In this document: in pieces, positions 1-6,176 of the stretch
Layout: every line of letters starts with the position of its first letter
How positions within the stretch are numbered: the stretch's first letter is position 1
Origin: JAGNHB01 sp964436005
GTDB lineage: Bacteria; Acidobacteriota; JAAYUB01
Reading direction: 5' to 3'
Assembly (NCBI GenBank): GCA_964436005.1
Contig: CAYTBK010000206.1
Location: forward strand, 1 to 6,217
DNA length: 6,217 nt
Notes under the pieces: generated by a model
The model's database searches: none
Told to the model about the DNA's origin: nothing
Seen by the model: only the letters and a program-made list of their open reading frames with translations
Translations under genes and position numbers: made by a program

Positions 1-2
1 AC

Positions 3-2579
3 GTCGACCGGGTCACCTCCCTCTGCCCGGCCCGCCAGGGCGGCGTCTGGGTGGGAACGGACCGGGGCCTGCTCTTCACCGACGGCAGCACCGTCAAGAA
101 CGACCCGCGCACGGCCGCGACCGCCGATTTCCACATCAGCGTCGTCCAAGAAGGCAACGACGGGGCGCTCTGGATCGGCACGGCCGACGGGATGCTCTTC
201 CGCCTGGCCGGCGGGGTGATGCGGAACCTGCAGGACCTCGGGTTCCCGCGTTTTCCGGTCCGGTCCATCCGCCAGGCGGCCGACGGTGTGGTGTGGGTGG
301 CCACGGACGGCGGCGGATTGGTTCGCTGGGCCCGGGGGAGGCTCAGCATCTACGGCGAGAGCGCGGGGATTCCCTCCGTCCGGCTGGTTTCCGTCCTGGC
401 CGACCACGTGGGGGTGATCTGGGCCGGCACCCGGGACGGACGCATCCTCCGGTTCGCCAACGAGGCCTGGACCGCGTACCCGGTGGAAGGGACGCCGACG
501 GTCCTGCTGGAAGACTTCCAGGGGTCGCTGTGGGCCGGAACCGACGGGGAGGGCCTGGTCCGCTGGAAGGACACGGCCGTGGTACCGGTGGCCACGGTTT
601 CGGACCTGCCCGGCCGGGATGTCGTCTGCGTGGAGGGCAGCCCCTCCGGCACGGTTTTCGGCGCCTCGCGGGCCCGCGGCGCCTTCGCCTGCGCGGCGGA
701 CGGCACCGTTTCCAGCCTCGACCTGGGGGAAGGCTGCGACGGGCGCGATGTGCGCTGCGTGCACGTGGACACGGACGGAACGGTCTGGTTCGGCCTGACC
801 GACAGCCGGATCGTCTGCCTGCAGCCCGGCGCCGCCCGCCGCTTCGGCCCCGAAGACGGCCTGCCGGAAGGCGACGTCCACGTCCTGGGCCGGGACGCCT
901 CGGGCAACCTGCTCTCGGGCGTCGGGGCCTGCCTCGTCCGCTTCAACGGCACCCGGTTCAACGCCCTGCCGCTGGGCCCGCCCTCCGCCCTGACCCAGGT
1001 GCGCGCATTCCTGTCGCGCCCGGGCATGCTCTGGGTCGGCACCGACAACGGCGTCGTCACCCTGCGGGAAGGGTCCATCGGTGTCCTGGCCGGGGAAGGG
1101 ATCCCCAACGGGATGGCCGTCCGGGACATGGACCTCGACGCCGGGGGAACCCTCTGGCTGGCCACCGCCAACAACGGCCTCGTGGCCGTCGCCAACGGCA
1201 AGGGGAGGGTCTTCTCCTCCCGGGACGGCCTGCCCTTCGACGCCCTCGCCGGGATGGCTGCGGACGCCTCCGGCAACTTCTGGCTGGCCGGCAGCGGGGG
1301 CGTGGCCTGCGTCGCGCGCAAGCTGCTGAACCCGCAAGCGCCGGCCGGAACCCGCATTCCCTTCCGGTTGTACGACGAAACCTCCGGCATGACCAACGCC
1401 CTCTGTGCCGGAGACGGACGCCCGGCGCTCTGGCAGTCCCCCCAGGGTCGCCTGTGGGTGGCCACCCGGGGCGGGTTGGCCATCCTGGACCCGGCCAGGC
1501 TCTCGGCCCACGTCCCGGAACGCCTGCAGGTGGTCATGGAGATGGTCCAGGCCGGCCAGACGCAGCTGTCCCCCGCCGCCGACCTCTCCATCAAGGCGGC
1601 GGCCGGCAGCGTGGAATTCCGTTACACCGCCCCCGATTTCCTCGATCCCGACGGCATCCGTTTCCGCTACAAGCTGGAAGGGTTCGACCCGGACTGGGTC
1701 TACGCCGGGACCGCCCGCCTGGCCCACTACGGCGAGATCCCCCCCGGCTCGTACATTTTCCGGGTCCAGGCCGCCCGCCGGACCGGCGACTGGGAAGAAC
1801 CCGGCGCCACCCTCCCCGTCCGGGTCACGGGGCGCTTCTACCAGAGCGTCTGGTTCCAGATCCTGTGCGGCGTCCTGGCCGTGCTCGTCGCCGTGCTGCA
1901 CGTGGTCCGGCGCCGGCGGGCCCGGGACGAACTGGTCGACGACCTCCGCCAGCAGTTGGCCGAACGGACCCAGGGCATGGAGAAAGCGTACGAGACCGCG
2001 CGCCTGGAGCAGGACAAGGCGCGCGACCGGGCCGCCGAGGCCGCCATGCTCCGGGAAAAGCTCGAAACCGTGGCGCACCTGGACCCCGTCTCGGGCGCCA
2101 TGACCCGCCGCCAGTTTTCCCGCGTGCTGGAAGAGGAGTGGAAGCGCTGCGCGGCGCAGGATTCGCCCATCATGCTGATCCTGGCCGACATCGACCACTT
2201 CCGCCTCTACAACGAGAAGCACGGGGCCAAGGAGGGCGACGCCTGCCTCGTCCAGGTGGCCCAGGCCCTCCGGCAGCGGCTGCAGCCCGGGGAGACCCTG
2301 GCCCGCTACGGCGGGGGCCAGTTCGTGATCCTGCTCCCCGGGGTCTGCCCCGAAACCGCCAGGCCGCTGGCCGAGAACTTCCGGCTGGCGCTGGAGGAGC
2401 AGAGCATCGCCCACGGCGCTTCGCCCGGATCGGAGTTCGTCACCCTCAGCCTGGGGGCAGGCATTGCCGTCAATCTAGAGCATTCCACTTCTGCAGAACT
2501 GGTCGGCCTGGCCGACGAGGCGCTCCAGCTGGCCCGCAAATCCGGCGGGAACAAAACCATCGTCCGCACGCTGAAATAA
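3..2579 (+). CDS. Propeller/Y_Y_Y sensor protein with degenerate GGDEF domain (5' partial)
   Basis: This is probably an envelope sensor that passes a signal to a cytoplasmic GGDEF domain. The frame is open to the window edge and already encodes a propeller motif (VWVGTD) at the first possible GTG (51), so the true start lies upstream. Numbering residues from that GTG, about ten Reg_prop-type blades follow to about residue 480 (for example ALWIGTADG, VIWAGTRDG, MLWVGTDNG, RLWVATRGG). A Y_Y_Y domain spans about 515-592 (LEGFDPDW at 542-549). One transmembrane helix lies at about 603-619, followed by RRRR and a coiled coil at about 624-675. The GGDEF domain spans about 678-840. It keeps DIDHF (D713), N721 and D730, but the signature is GGGQF (754-758) and the inhibitory RxxD site is QPGE (745-748). 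Known relatives carry histidine kinase or diguanylate cyclase outputs. Loss of both acidic signature residues suggests little or no c-di-GMP synthesis (inference). The propeller should lie outside the inner membrane. Family assignment is secure; the ligand is unknown. Confidence 0.93.
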   Translation, partial: VDRVTSLCPARQGGVWVGTDRGLLFTDGSTVKNDPRTAATADFHISVVQEGNDGALWIGTADGMLFRLAGGVMRNLQDLGFPRFPVRSIRQAADGVVWVATDGGGLVRWARGRLSIYGESAGIPSVRLVSVLADHVGVIWAGTRDGRILRFANEAWTAYPVEGTPTVLLEDFQGSLWAGTDGEGLVRWKDTAVVPVATVSDLPGRDVVCVEGSPSGTVFGASRARGAFACAADGTVSSLDLGEGCDGRDVRCVHVDTDGTVWFGLTDSRIVCLQPGAARRFGPEDGLPEGDVHVLGRDASGNLLSGVGACLVRFNGTRFNALPLGPPSALTQVRAFLSRPGMLWVGTDNGVVTLREGSIGVLAGEGIPNGMAVRDMDLDAGGTLWLATANNGLVAVANGKGRVFSSRDGLPFDALAGMAADASGNFWLAGSGGVACVARKLLNPQAPAGTRIPFRLYDETSGMTNALCAGDGRPALWQSPQGRLWVATRGGLAILDPARLSAHVPERLQVVMEMVQAGQTQLSPAADLSIKAAAGSVEFRYTAPDFLDPDGIRFRYKLEGFDPDWVYAGTARLAHYGEIPPGSYIFRVQAARRTGDWEEPGATLPVRVTGRFYQSVWFQILCGVLAVLVAVLHVVRRRRARDELVDDLRQQLAERTQGMEKAYETARLEQDKARDRAAEAAMLREKLETVAHLDPVSGAMTRRQFSRVLEEEWKRCAAQDSPIMLILADIDHFRLYNEKHGAKEGDACLVQVAQALRQRLQPGETLARYGGGQFVILLPGVCPETARPLAENFRLALEEQSIAHGASPGSEFVTLSLGAGIAVNLEHSTSAELVGLADEALQLARKSGGNKTIVRTLK

Positions 2580-2615
2580 CCTTCGGCGGCGGTCGGCAAA
2601 AAGGCGGCCCGCGAA

Positions 2616-3299
2616 ATGAACACCCCCGCTGACATCCCCACTTCCCCCAACCGGGCCCCCGCCGGCCCCGGGGCCCCCTCCTGGTCCCTGTACCTGGTGG
2701 CGCAAAAACCTCTGCCAGGCTCGCTGGAACGGCTCCTGGACATCGTCGGCCGGGCGGTCGCAGGCGGCGTCGGCGTCGTCCAGCTCCGGGCCAAGGACGC
2801 CGGCGGGCGGCTGTTCCTCGAGGAGGCCCGGGCCGTGGCCCGGCTGCTGGAAGGGCGAGGCGTGCCTTTCGTGGTCAACGACCGGGTCGACGTCGCCGCC
2901 CTGGTCCCCGGCGCCGGCGTGCACCTGGGGCAGGACGACCTGCCCGTGGCGGAGGCCCGGAAGCTGCTCGGCCCGGGCCGTCTCGTCGGCGTCTCGGCCC
3001 ACACCCCGGAGGAGGCCCGGCAGGCGGAGCGGGACGGAGCCGACTACCTCGGCGCCGGCCCGGCCTTCCCGACGAGGACCAAGACCGACACGGCGCCGCC
3101 GCAGACGGCGGAGTCGTTCCGCCGCATCACGTCGGCCGTGTCCCTGCCGGTGGTGGCCATCGGGGGCATCGACGCCGGCAACGTCCAGACGCTCCGCGGG
3201 CTTGGCCTGGCCGGAGTGGCCGTCTCCTCCGCCATCTGCCTTTCGCCCGATCCGGCCGCGGCCGCGCGGGCGGTGCGCGCCGCCATGGGGGCGTTCTGA
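2616..3299 (+). CDS. thiE: Thiamine phosphate synthase (ThiE)
   Basis: It joins hydroxymethylpyrimidine diphosphate to the thiazole phosphate to form thiamine phosphate in the cytoplasm, the coupling step of vitamin B1 synthesis. The 227-residue TIM-barrel protein shows the family motifs in order: YLVAQ (26-30), VQLRAKD (55-61), VVNDRVDVA (86-94), GVHLGQDDLP (101-110), GVSAHT (125-130), the GPAFPTRTKTD phosphate and pyrimidine loop (148-158, with K156), VVAIGGI (179-185) and VAVSSAI (201-207). Expected Mg- and substrate-binding residues are present. It is slightly longer than the usual ~210 residues because of a Pro/Ala-rich N-terminal stretch of about 23 residues. The ATG at 2616 has an AAAAAGG ribosome-binding sequence (2598-2604), and no better in-frame start precedes YLVAQ. 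It lies 36 bases after the sensor gene on the same strand, so co-transcription is possible. No TPP riboswitch and no other thi gene is visible in the window. Confidence 0.95.
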   Translation: MNTPADIPTSPNRAPAGPGAPSWSLYLVAQKPLPGSLERLLDIVGRAVAGGVGVVQLRAKDAGGRLFLEEARAVARLLEGRGVPFVVNDRVDVAALVPGAGVHLGQDDLPVAEARKLLGPGRLVGVSAHTPEEARQAERDGADYLGAGPAFPTRTKTDTAPPQTAESFRRITSAVSLPVVAIGGIDAGNVQTLRGLGLAGVAVSSAICLSPDPAAAARAVRAAMGAF

Positions 3300-3305
3300 G
3301 CACGG

Positions 3306-3395
3306 GTACGCCTCCTCTCGCCGAGAGGAGGCCATTGTGGGCCAGGTTCTGGCCATGGCATCCGCCCCCCCGCCTCTCGGCGAGAGGCGGGGTAC
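3306..3395. repeat. Inverted pair of palindromic hairpins (REPIN-like) between thiE and the kinase gene
   Basis: Hairpin 1 (3310-3332) has a 10-bp perfect stem with a GCC loop. Hairpin 2 (3368-3392) has an 11-bp perfect stem with a GGC loop. The 23 bases at 3306-3328 match the reverse complement of 3373-3395 at 21 of 23 positions, both starting with GTAC. The two differences are compensated on the opposite stem arm: G3310-C3332 against C-G, and T3313-A3329 against G-C. A third hairpin, GGCCAG-GTT-CTGGCC (3340-3354), lies between them near the axis of symmetry. This arrangement resembles a REP doublet (REPIN/BIME). No T-tract follows either stem, so a classical terminator is less likely, although it could attenuate transcription or protect the thiE mRNA 3' end. 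Confidence 0.6.
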
Positions 3396-3412
3396 GGGCT
3401 GGAAACGACACT

Positions 3413-3417
3413 GGAGG
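3413..3417 (+). promoter_or_regulatory. Ribosome-binding site of the PfkB kinase gene
   Basis: GGAGG lies 11 bases before the ATG at 3429. It supports that start over the out-of-frame ATG at 3418. No sigma70-like promoter is visible between 3300 and 3428, so transcription may come through from thiE. Confidence 0.65.
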
Positions 3418-3428
3418 ATGAGGCCGGA

Positions 3429-4373
3429 ATGAATACGGCAAGCTACGTTTTTCCCCTCGCCCCCGGCCCCTTCTCCTTCCAGGCGGCGGCCCTGGGGCTC
3501 AACGCCGTGGACCGGGTGCTCACCGTGGACCGCTACCCTCCCTGCGGCGAGAAGGTGGCGGTGACGGGGCTGTCCGTCCTGTCCGGCGGTCAGGCCGCCA
3601 CCGCCATGGCGGCCTGCCGGGCCTTCGGGCTGGCGCGCGTCCGCTACGCCGGCAAGGTGGGGGACGACGACTTCGGCCGACGGCAACTGGACAGCCTGGA
3701 CCAGGCCGGCGTGGACCGCTCGCTGGTGCGGGTGGAGCCCGGCGCGGCCAGCCAGTGGGCGGACATCGTCGTCGACGGGGCCAGCGGGGAGCGGACCATC
3801 TTCTGGCAGCGCGACGGCCGGCTGAACTACCGGGCGGGGGAACTCGACGACGAGGCCCTGCTGGACGCCCCCGTCCTGCTGCTGGACGGCTACGACACGG
3901 CCAACGCCGTCCGGTTGGCGCAGAAGGCCAAGGCCCGGGGCATCCTCACCGTGACGGACCTCGATCGCGTCTTCCCGGGGATGGAGGAACTCCTGCCCTG
4001 CCTCGACCTATGCATCTCGTCCGAATCCTTCCCCCACGAGTTTTCCGGGGAAGGCGACCTGGAACGGGCCCTGCGGTCCGTGGCCCGGCACTGCCCGGGC
4101 GTGGTGGGCGCCACCAGGGGCGTCCGGGGCGTGGCGCTGCTGGGCCCCGGGGGGTTGGAGACCTGCCCGGCCTTCCCGGTCCGGGCCGTTGACACCACCG
4201 GCGCCGGCGACGTCTTCCACGGCGGCCTGGTCTACGGGTTGGCCCGGGGCTGGCCGCTCTGCCGCACCCTGCGCTTCGCCCAGGCCGCCGCGGCCCTCAA
4301 CTGCCTCCGCCCCGGGGCGCGGGGCCACCTGCGCCCGGCGGCCGAGGTGGAAGCCTTCGCCCGGGGGGAATAG
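3429..4373 (+). CDS. PfkB/ribokinase-family carbohydrate kinase
   Basis: This is a cytoplasmic ATP-dependent sugar or sugar-derivative kinase; the substrate cannot be named from sequence alone. The 314 residues match the family length. GLNAVDRVLTVDRYP (23-37) is the N-terminal strand with the usual substrate-binding Asp (D28). SGGQAATAM (52-60) is the PfkB signature 1 region, with Thr58 where ribokinases have Asn. YAGKVGDDDFG (73-83) is the conserved segment after it. The C-terminal signature DTTGAGD (255-261) carries the anion hole and the catalytic base D261, followed by VFHGG. The AAT and GDVFHG variants recall sulfofructose kinase (YihV)-like and ketohexokinase-like members rather than true ribokinase (inference from memory of the family). 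It is not ThiD, whose signature differs, so closeness to thiE does not make it a thiamine kinase. The hairpin-rich spacer separates it from thiE, and it ends 46 bases before the convergent aminotransferase gene. Confidence 0.92.
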   Translation: MNTASYVFPLAPGPFSFQAAALGLNAVDRVLTVDRYPPCGEKVAVTGLSVLSGGQAATAMAACRAFGLARVRYAGKVGDDDFGRRQLDSLDQAGVDRSLVRVEPGAASQWADIVVDGASGERTIFWQRDGRLNYRAGELDDEALLDAPVLLLDGYDTANAVRLAQKAKARGILTVTDLDRVFPGMEELLPCLDLCISSESFPHEFSGEGDLERALRSVARHCPGVVGATRGVRGVALLGPGGLETCPAFPVRAVDTTGAGDVFHGGLVYGLARGWPLCRTLRFAQAAAALNCLRPGARGHLRPAAEVEAFARGE

Positions 4374-4414
4374 CCGGGCTCGCGCGAAGCCGCGAGGGAC
4401 GCGAAGGGACCCGG
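4374..4414. repeat. Dyad and tandem CGCGARG units between convergent genes (possible bidirectional terminator)
   Basis: CTCGCG (4379-4384) pairs with CGCGAG (4391-4396) across a 6-base loop, and outer CCGGG (4374-4378) can pair with CCCGG (4410-4414). Three head-to-tail units also occur: CGCGAAGC (4383-4390), CGCGAGGGA (4391-4399) and CGCGAAGGGA (4400-4409). The position between two convergent stop codons fits a terminator, but neither strand has a T-run, so intrinsic termination is unproven. Confidence 0.35.
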
Positions 4415-4419
4415 GTGGC

Positions 4420-5523
4420 TCAGTGGAAGAAGCTGCGGATGGCGTCGACGACCGCCCCCGCCTCGTCTTCCGTCAACCCCTGGAACATGGGCAGGGACAT
4501 CACCGTGCGGGAACACGCCTCGGACACGGGGAAGCTGCCCTCGCCCCAGCCCAGGTGGGCGTAGGCCTTCTGCAGGTGCAGCGGGACGGGGTAGTGAACG
4601 GCGGTGCCGATCTTCCGCTCGGCCAGGAAGCGCTTCAGGTCGTCTCGCCGGGCCGTGCGGATGCCGAACTGGTGGTAGACGTGGGTGGCCCCGGGCGCCG
4701 TGGCGGGCGTGCGGATGTCGCCGACGCCGGCCAGTTCGGCGATGTAGCGACCGGCGATGCGCCGCCGCGCCTCGTTCCACTCGGGCAGCCGCTTCAGCTT
4801 GAGGTCCAGCACCGAGGCCTGGATGGCGTCCAGGCGGGCGTTGAACCCCTCGAACTCGTGGCTGTAGCGGGCGCTCTGGCCGTGGTTGCGCAAGGCCGTG
4901 GCCTTCTGGGCCACGTTCTCGTCCTGCGCGGTGAGAAAACCGCCCTCGCCGAAGGCCCCCATGTTCTTGGTGGGGTAGAAGCTGAAAGCGCCGGCATCCG
5001 CGAGGCTGCCCACCGTCCGGCCGTGCAGGGTGGCGCCGTGGGCCTGGCAGGCGTCTTCCAGCACCCACAGTCCGTGCCGGCGGGCGATGGGCAGGATGGC
5101 GTCCATGTCCGCCGGGTGCCCGTACAGGTGAACGGGGATGATCCCGCGGGTCTTCGGCGTGATGGCGGCCTCCAGCCTGGCCGGGTCCAGACAGAAATAC
5201 TCCGGCTCGATGTCCACGAACACCGGCCGGCAGCCGCACTGCGTGATCACCTCGGCCGTGGCGATGAAGGTGAACGGCACCGTCACGATCTCGTCGCCGG
5301 GTTCCACGCCCAGGGCCAGGATGGCCAGCCGGAGCGCGTCCGTGCCGCTGTTGACGGCCACCCCGCAGGGGGCGCCGCAGAATTGGGCGAAATTGGCCTC
5401 GAAGCCGCTGACGGCCGCGCCCCCGATGAAGGCGCTGCCCTGCGCGGCCTTCCGGAAGGCCTCCGCGGCTTCTTCCACGATTTCCATGTTATGGCGGGAC
5501 AAATCCAGAAAAGGAACTTCCAT
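4420..5523 (-). CDS. DegT/DnrJ/EryC1/StrS-family PLP aminotransferase
   Basis: This is a fold-type I pyridoxal-phosphate enzyme of the family that transaminates keto groups of nucleotide-linked sugars, usually with glutamate as donor, for surface polysaccharides or glycans. The 367 residues are full length. Visible motifs are the N-terminal VPFLDLSRHN (3-12), NSGTDAL (58-64, phosphate cup), PFTFIATAEVI (83-93), DACQAHGA (157-164, with the Asp that binds the PLP pyridine nitrogen), FSFYPTKNMGAFGEGG (180-195) with the Schiff-base lysine K186, and LRNHGQSARY followed by NARLD in the second half. The KNMGAFGEGG type resembles the EryC1/QdtB/FdtB (3-amino sugar) group more than the TTGEGG 4-amino group (inference). 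It has its own promoter and a strong ribosome-binding site. No other sugar-nucleotide gene is visible, so its pathway partners lie outside the window or elsewhere in the genome. Confidence 0.94.
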   Translation of the reverse strand: MEVPFLDLSRHNMEIVEEAAEAFRKAAQGSAFIGGAAVSGFEANFAQFCGAPCGVAVNSGTDALRLAILALGVEPGDEIVTVPFTFIATAEVITQCGCRPVFVDIEPEYFCLDPARLEAAITPKTRGIIPVHLYGHPADMDAILPIARRHGLWVLEDACQAHGATLHGRTVGSLADAGAFSFYPTKNMGAFGEGGFLTAQDENVAQKATALRNHGQSARYSHEFEGFNARLDAIQASVLDLKLKRLPEWNEARRRIAGRYIAELAGVGDIRTPATAPGATHVYHQFGIRTARRDDLKRFLAERKIGTAVHYPVPLHLQKAYAHLGWGEGSFPVSEACSRTVMSLPMFQGLTEDEAGAVVDAIRSFFH

Positions 5524-5529
5524 GACAAA

Positions 5530-5535
5530 CTCCTC
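5530..5535 (-). promoter_or_regulatory. Ribosome-binding site of the aminotransferase gene
   Basis: On the minus strand GAGGAG lies 6 bases before the ATG whose first base is 5523. It fixes the start of the DegT-family gene. Confidence 0.8.
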
Positions 5536-5576
5536 GGGGGAATTGCGAAAAGCATTTCCATCTTTCCGCTCAGGGA

Positions 5577-5605
5577 TTTATACATGATTTCCGCCGGTAT
5601 GACAA
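5577..5605 (-). promoter_or_regulatory. Sigma70-type promoter of the aminotransferase gene
   Basis: On the minus strand, -35 TTGTCA (5600-5605) and -10 TATAAA (5577-5582) are separated by 17 bases. Each box has one mismatch to consensus. The predicted transcript starts near 5570 and leaves a leader of about 47 bases before the ATG. Confidence 0.65.
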
Positions 5606-5630
5606 TCAGAGACAACAAAAGCGAAAAGCG

Positions 5631-5658
5631 TTGACTCCCCCCCCGGAATGAGTATAAT
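5631..5658 (+). promoter_or_regulatory. Sigma70-type promoter of rlmH
   Basis: -35 TTGACT (5631-5636) and a perfect -10 TATAAT (5653-5658) are separated by 16 bases. The spacer includes a run of eight C (5637-5644). An A-rich stretch upstream (about 5611-5628) may act as an UP-type element. The predicted start is near 5665, giving a leader of about 29 bases before the GTG of rlmH. Confidence 0.78.
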
Positions 5659-5693
5659 GTCCAATCTTTTCGCGTGGGGGCGGGCTCGGAACA

Positions 5694-6167
5694 GTGATCG
5701 ACTTCGTGACCATCGGCAAGCTTCAGAACCCTCACACCGCCGCGTTGGCCGTCGATTACCTGGAAAGGATCTCCCGCTTCGCGAAGTGCCGGCACCGTCC
5801 GCTGCGCCCGTCGCGGCTACGCGACGAGAACCGCAACGGACCGGCCATCATGGAAGAGGAAGGGGAACGGATACTCGAGGCTCTGGAAGGGAACGCCTGG
5901 TGCGTCCTTCTGGACCGGGAAGGCAAGAGCATGGACTCCCGCGCGTTCAGCCGCCTTCTCGAAAGCCGGGCGGCCGGCCCGGGGAAGTTCGACGCCGCCT
6001 TCGTGGTGGGGGGCTTCCTGGGGACCGCCCAGGCCGTGCGGGACAGGGCGGACGTCATCCTCTCCATTTCGCCGATGACGCTCCCCCACGAACTCGCGTT
6101 TCTGTTTTTACTCGAGCAGGTCTACCGAGGCCTCACCATCATGAACCACGTGGCCTACCACAAGTAA
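5694..6167 (+). CDS. rlmH: 23S rRNA (pseudouridine-1915-N3)-methyltransferase RlmH
   Basis: RlmH uses S-adenosylmethionine to methylate the pseudouridine at position 1915 (E. coli numbering) in helix 69 of 23S rRNA on assembled ribosomes. It is a small SPOUT (trefoil-knot) enzyme acting as a dimer. The 157-residue length is typical. Motifs include the N-terminal IDFVTIGKL (2-10), EEGERIL (55-61), VLLDREGK (71-78), the SAM-binding loop VVGGFLG (104-110), the knot segment SPMTLPHELA (126-135), EQVYRG (141-146) and the C-terminal NHVAYHK (151-157). The loop keeps GGxxG but has Phe-Leu where many members have Pro/Ala-Glu. The start is a GTG with a weak Shine-Dalgarno (CGGA, 5687-5690). No other in-frame start lies between the predicted transcription start and this codon. 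It is divergent from the aminotransferase and precedes a tightly spaced gene, probably in one operon. Confidence 0.95.
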   Translation: MIDFVTIGKLQNPHTAALAVDYLERISRFAKCRHRPLRPSRLRDENRNGPAIMEEEGERILEALEGNAWCVLLDREGKSMDSRAFSRLLESRAAGPGKFDAAFVVGGFLGTAQAVRDRADVILSISPMTLPHELAFLFLLEQVYRGLTIMNHVAYHK

Positions 6168-6171
6168 GGAG
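6166..6171 (+). promoter_or_regulatory. Ribosome-binding site of the gene after rlmH
   Basis: AAGGAG lies 5 bases before the ATG at 6177, and its first two bases are the last two of the rlmH TAA stop. This arrangement supports co-transcription and possibly coupled translation. Confidence 0.75.
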
Positions 6172-6176
6172 CTGAC

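Larger units (their letters stand above)
5545..5673. promoter_or_regulatory. Three GCGAAAAG sites around divergent promoters (candidate operators)
   Basis: GCGAAAAG occurs at 5545-5552 (+; continues as GCGAAAAGC), 5621-5628 (+; continues as GCGAAAAGC) and 5666-5673 (on the minus strand). They fall in the aminotransferase 5' leader, immediately upstream of the rlmH -35, and at the predicted rlmH transcription start. Three copies in under 130 bases at these positions suggest a binding site, but the region is A-rich and the regulator is unknown. Confidence 0.3.

Noticed and set aside
350..1594. Long minus-strand open frame (414 codons) opposite the sensor gene
   Set aside because: It is the antisense shadow of a GC-rich gene: Arg/Pro/Ser-rich, no recognisable domain, and it lies opposite clearly coding propeller repeats.
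2580..2615. TPP riboswitch or terminator before thiE
   Set aside because: The gap is only 36 bases, too short for a THI element, and contains no stable stem with a T-tract.
293..2632. Second plus-strand open frame (779 codons) overlapping the sensor and the start of thiE
   Set aside because: It is extremely Arg/Pro/Gly-rich out-of-frame translation of the real gene, with no motifs.
3306..3395. CRISPR array or intrinsic terminator
   Set aside because: There are only two copies in inverted, not direct, orientation with no spacers, and no T-run follows the stems.
2475..3686. Minus-strand open frame (403 codons) opposite thiE and the start of the kinase gene
   Set aside because: It spans two real genes and the hairpin spacer, with low-complexity composition and no family motif.
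3429..4373. ThiD or ThiM (thiamine pathway kinase) next to thiE
   Set aside because: The active-site signature DTTGAGD and the N-terminal GG motif are of the PfkB/ribokinase sugar-kinase type, not the ThiD or ThiM type.
4189..5634. Plus-strand open frame (481 codons) opposite the aminotransferase
   Set aside because: It is antisense to an unmistakable DegT-family protein and even runs through the divergent promoter region.
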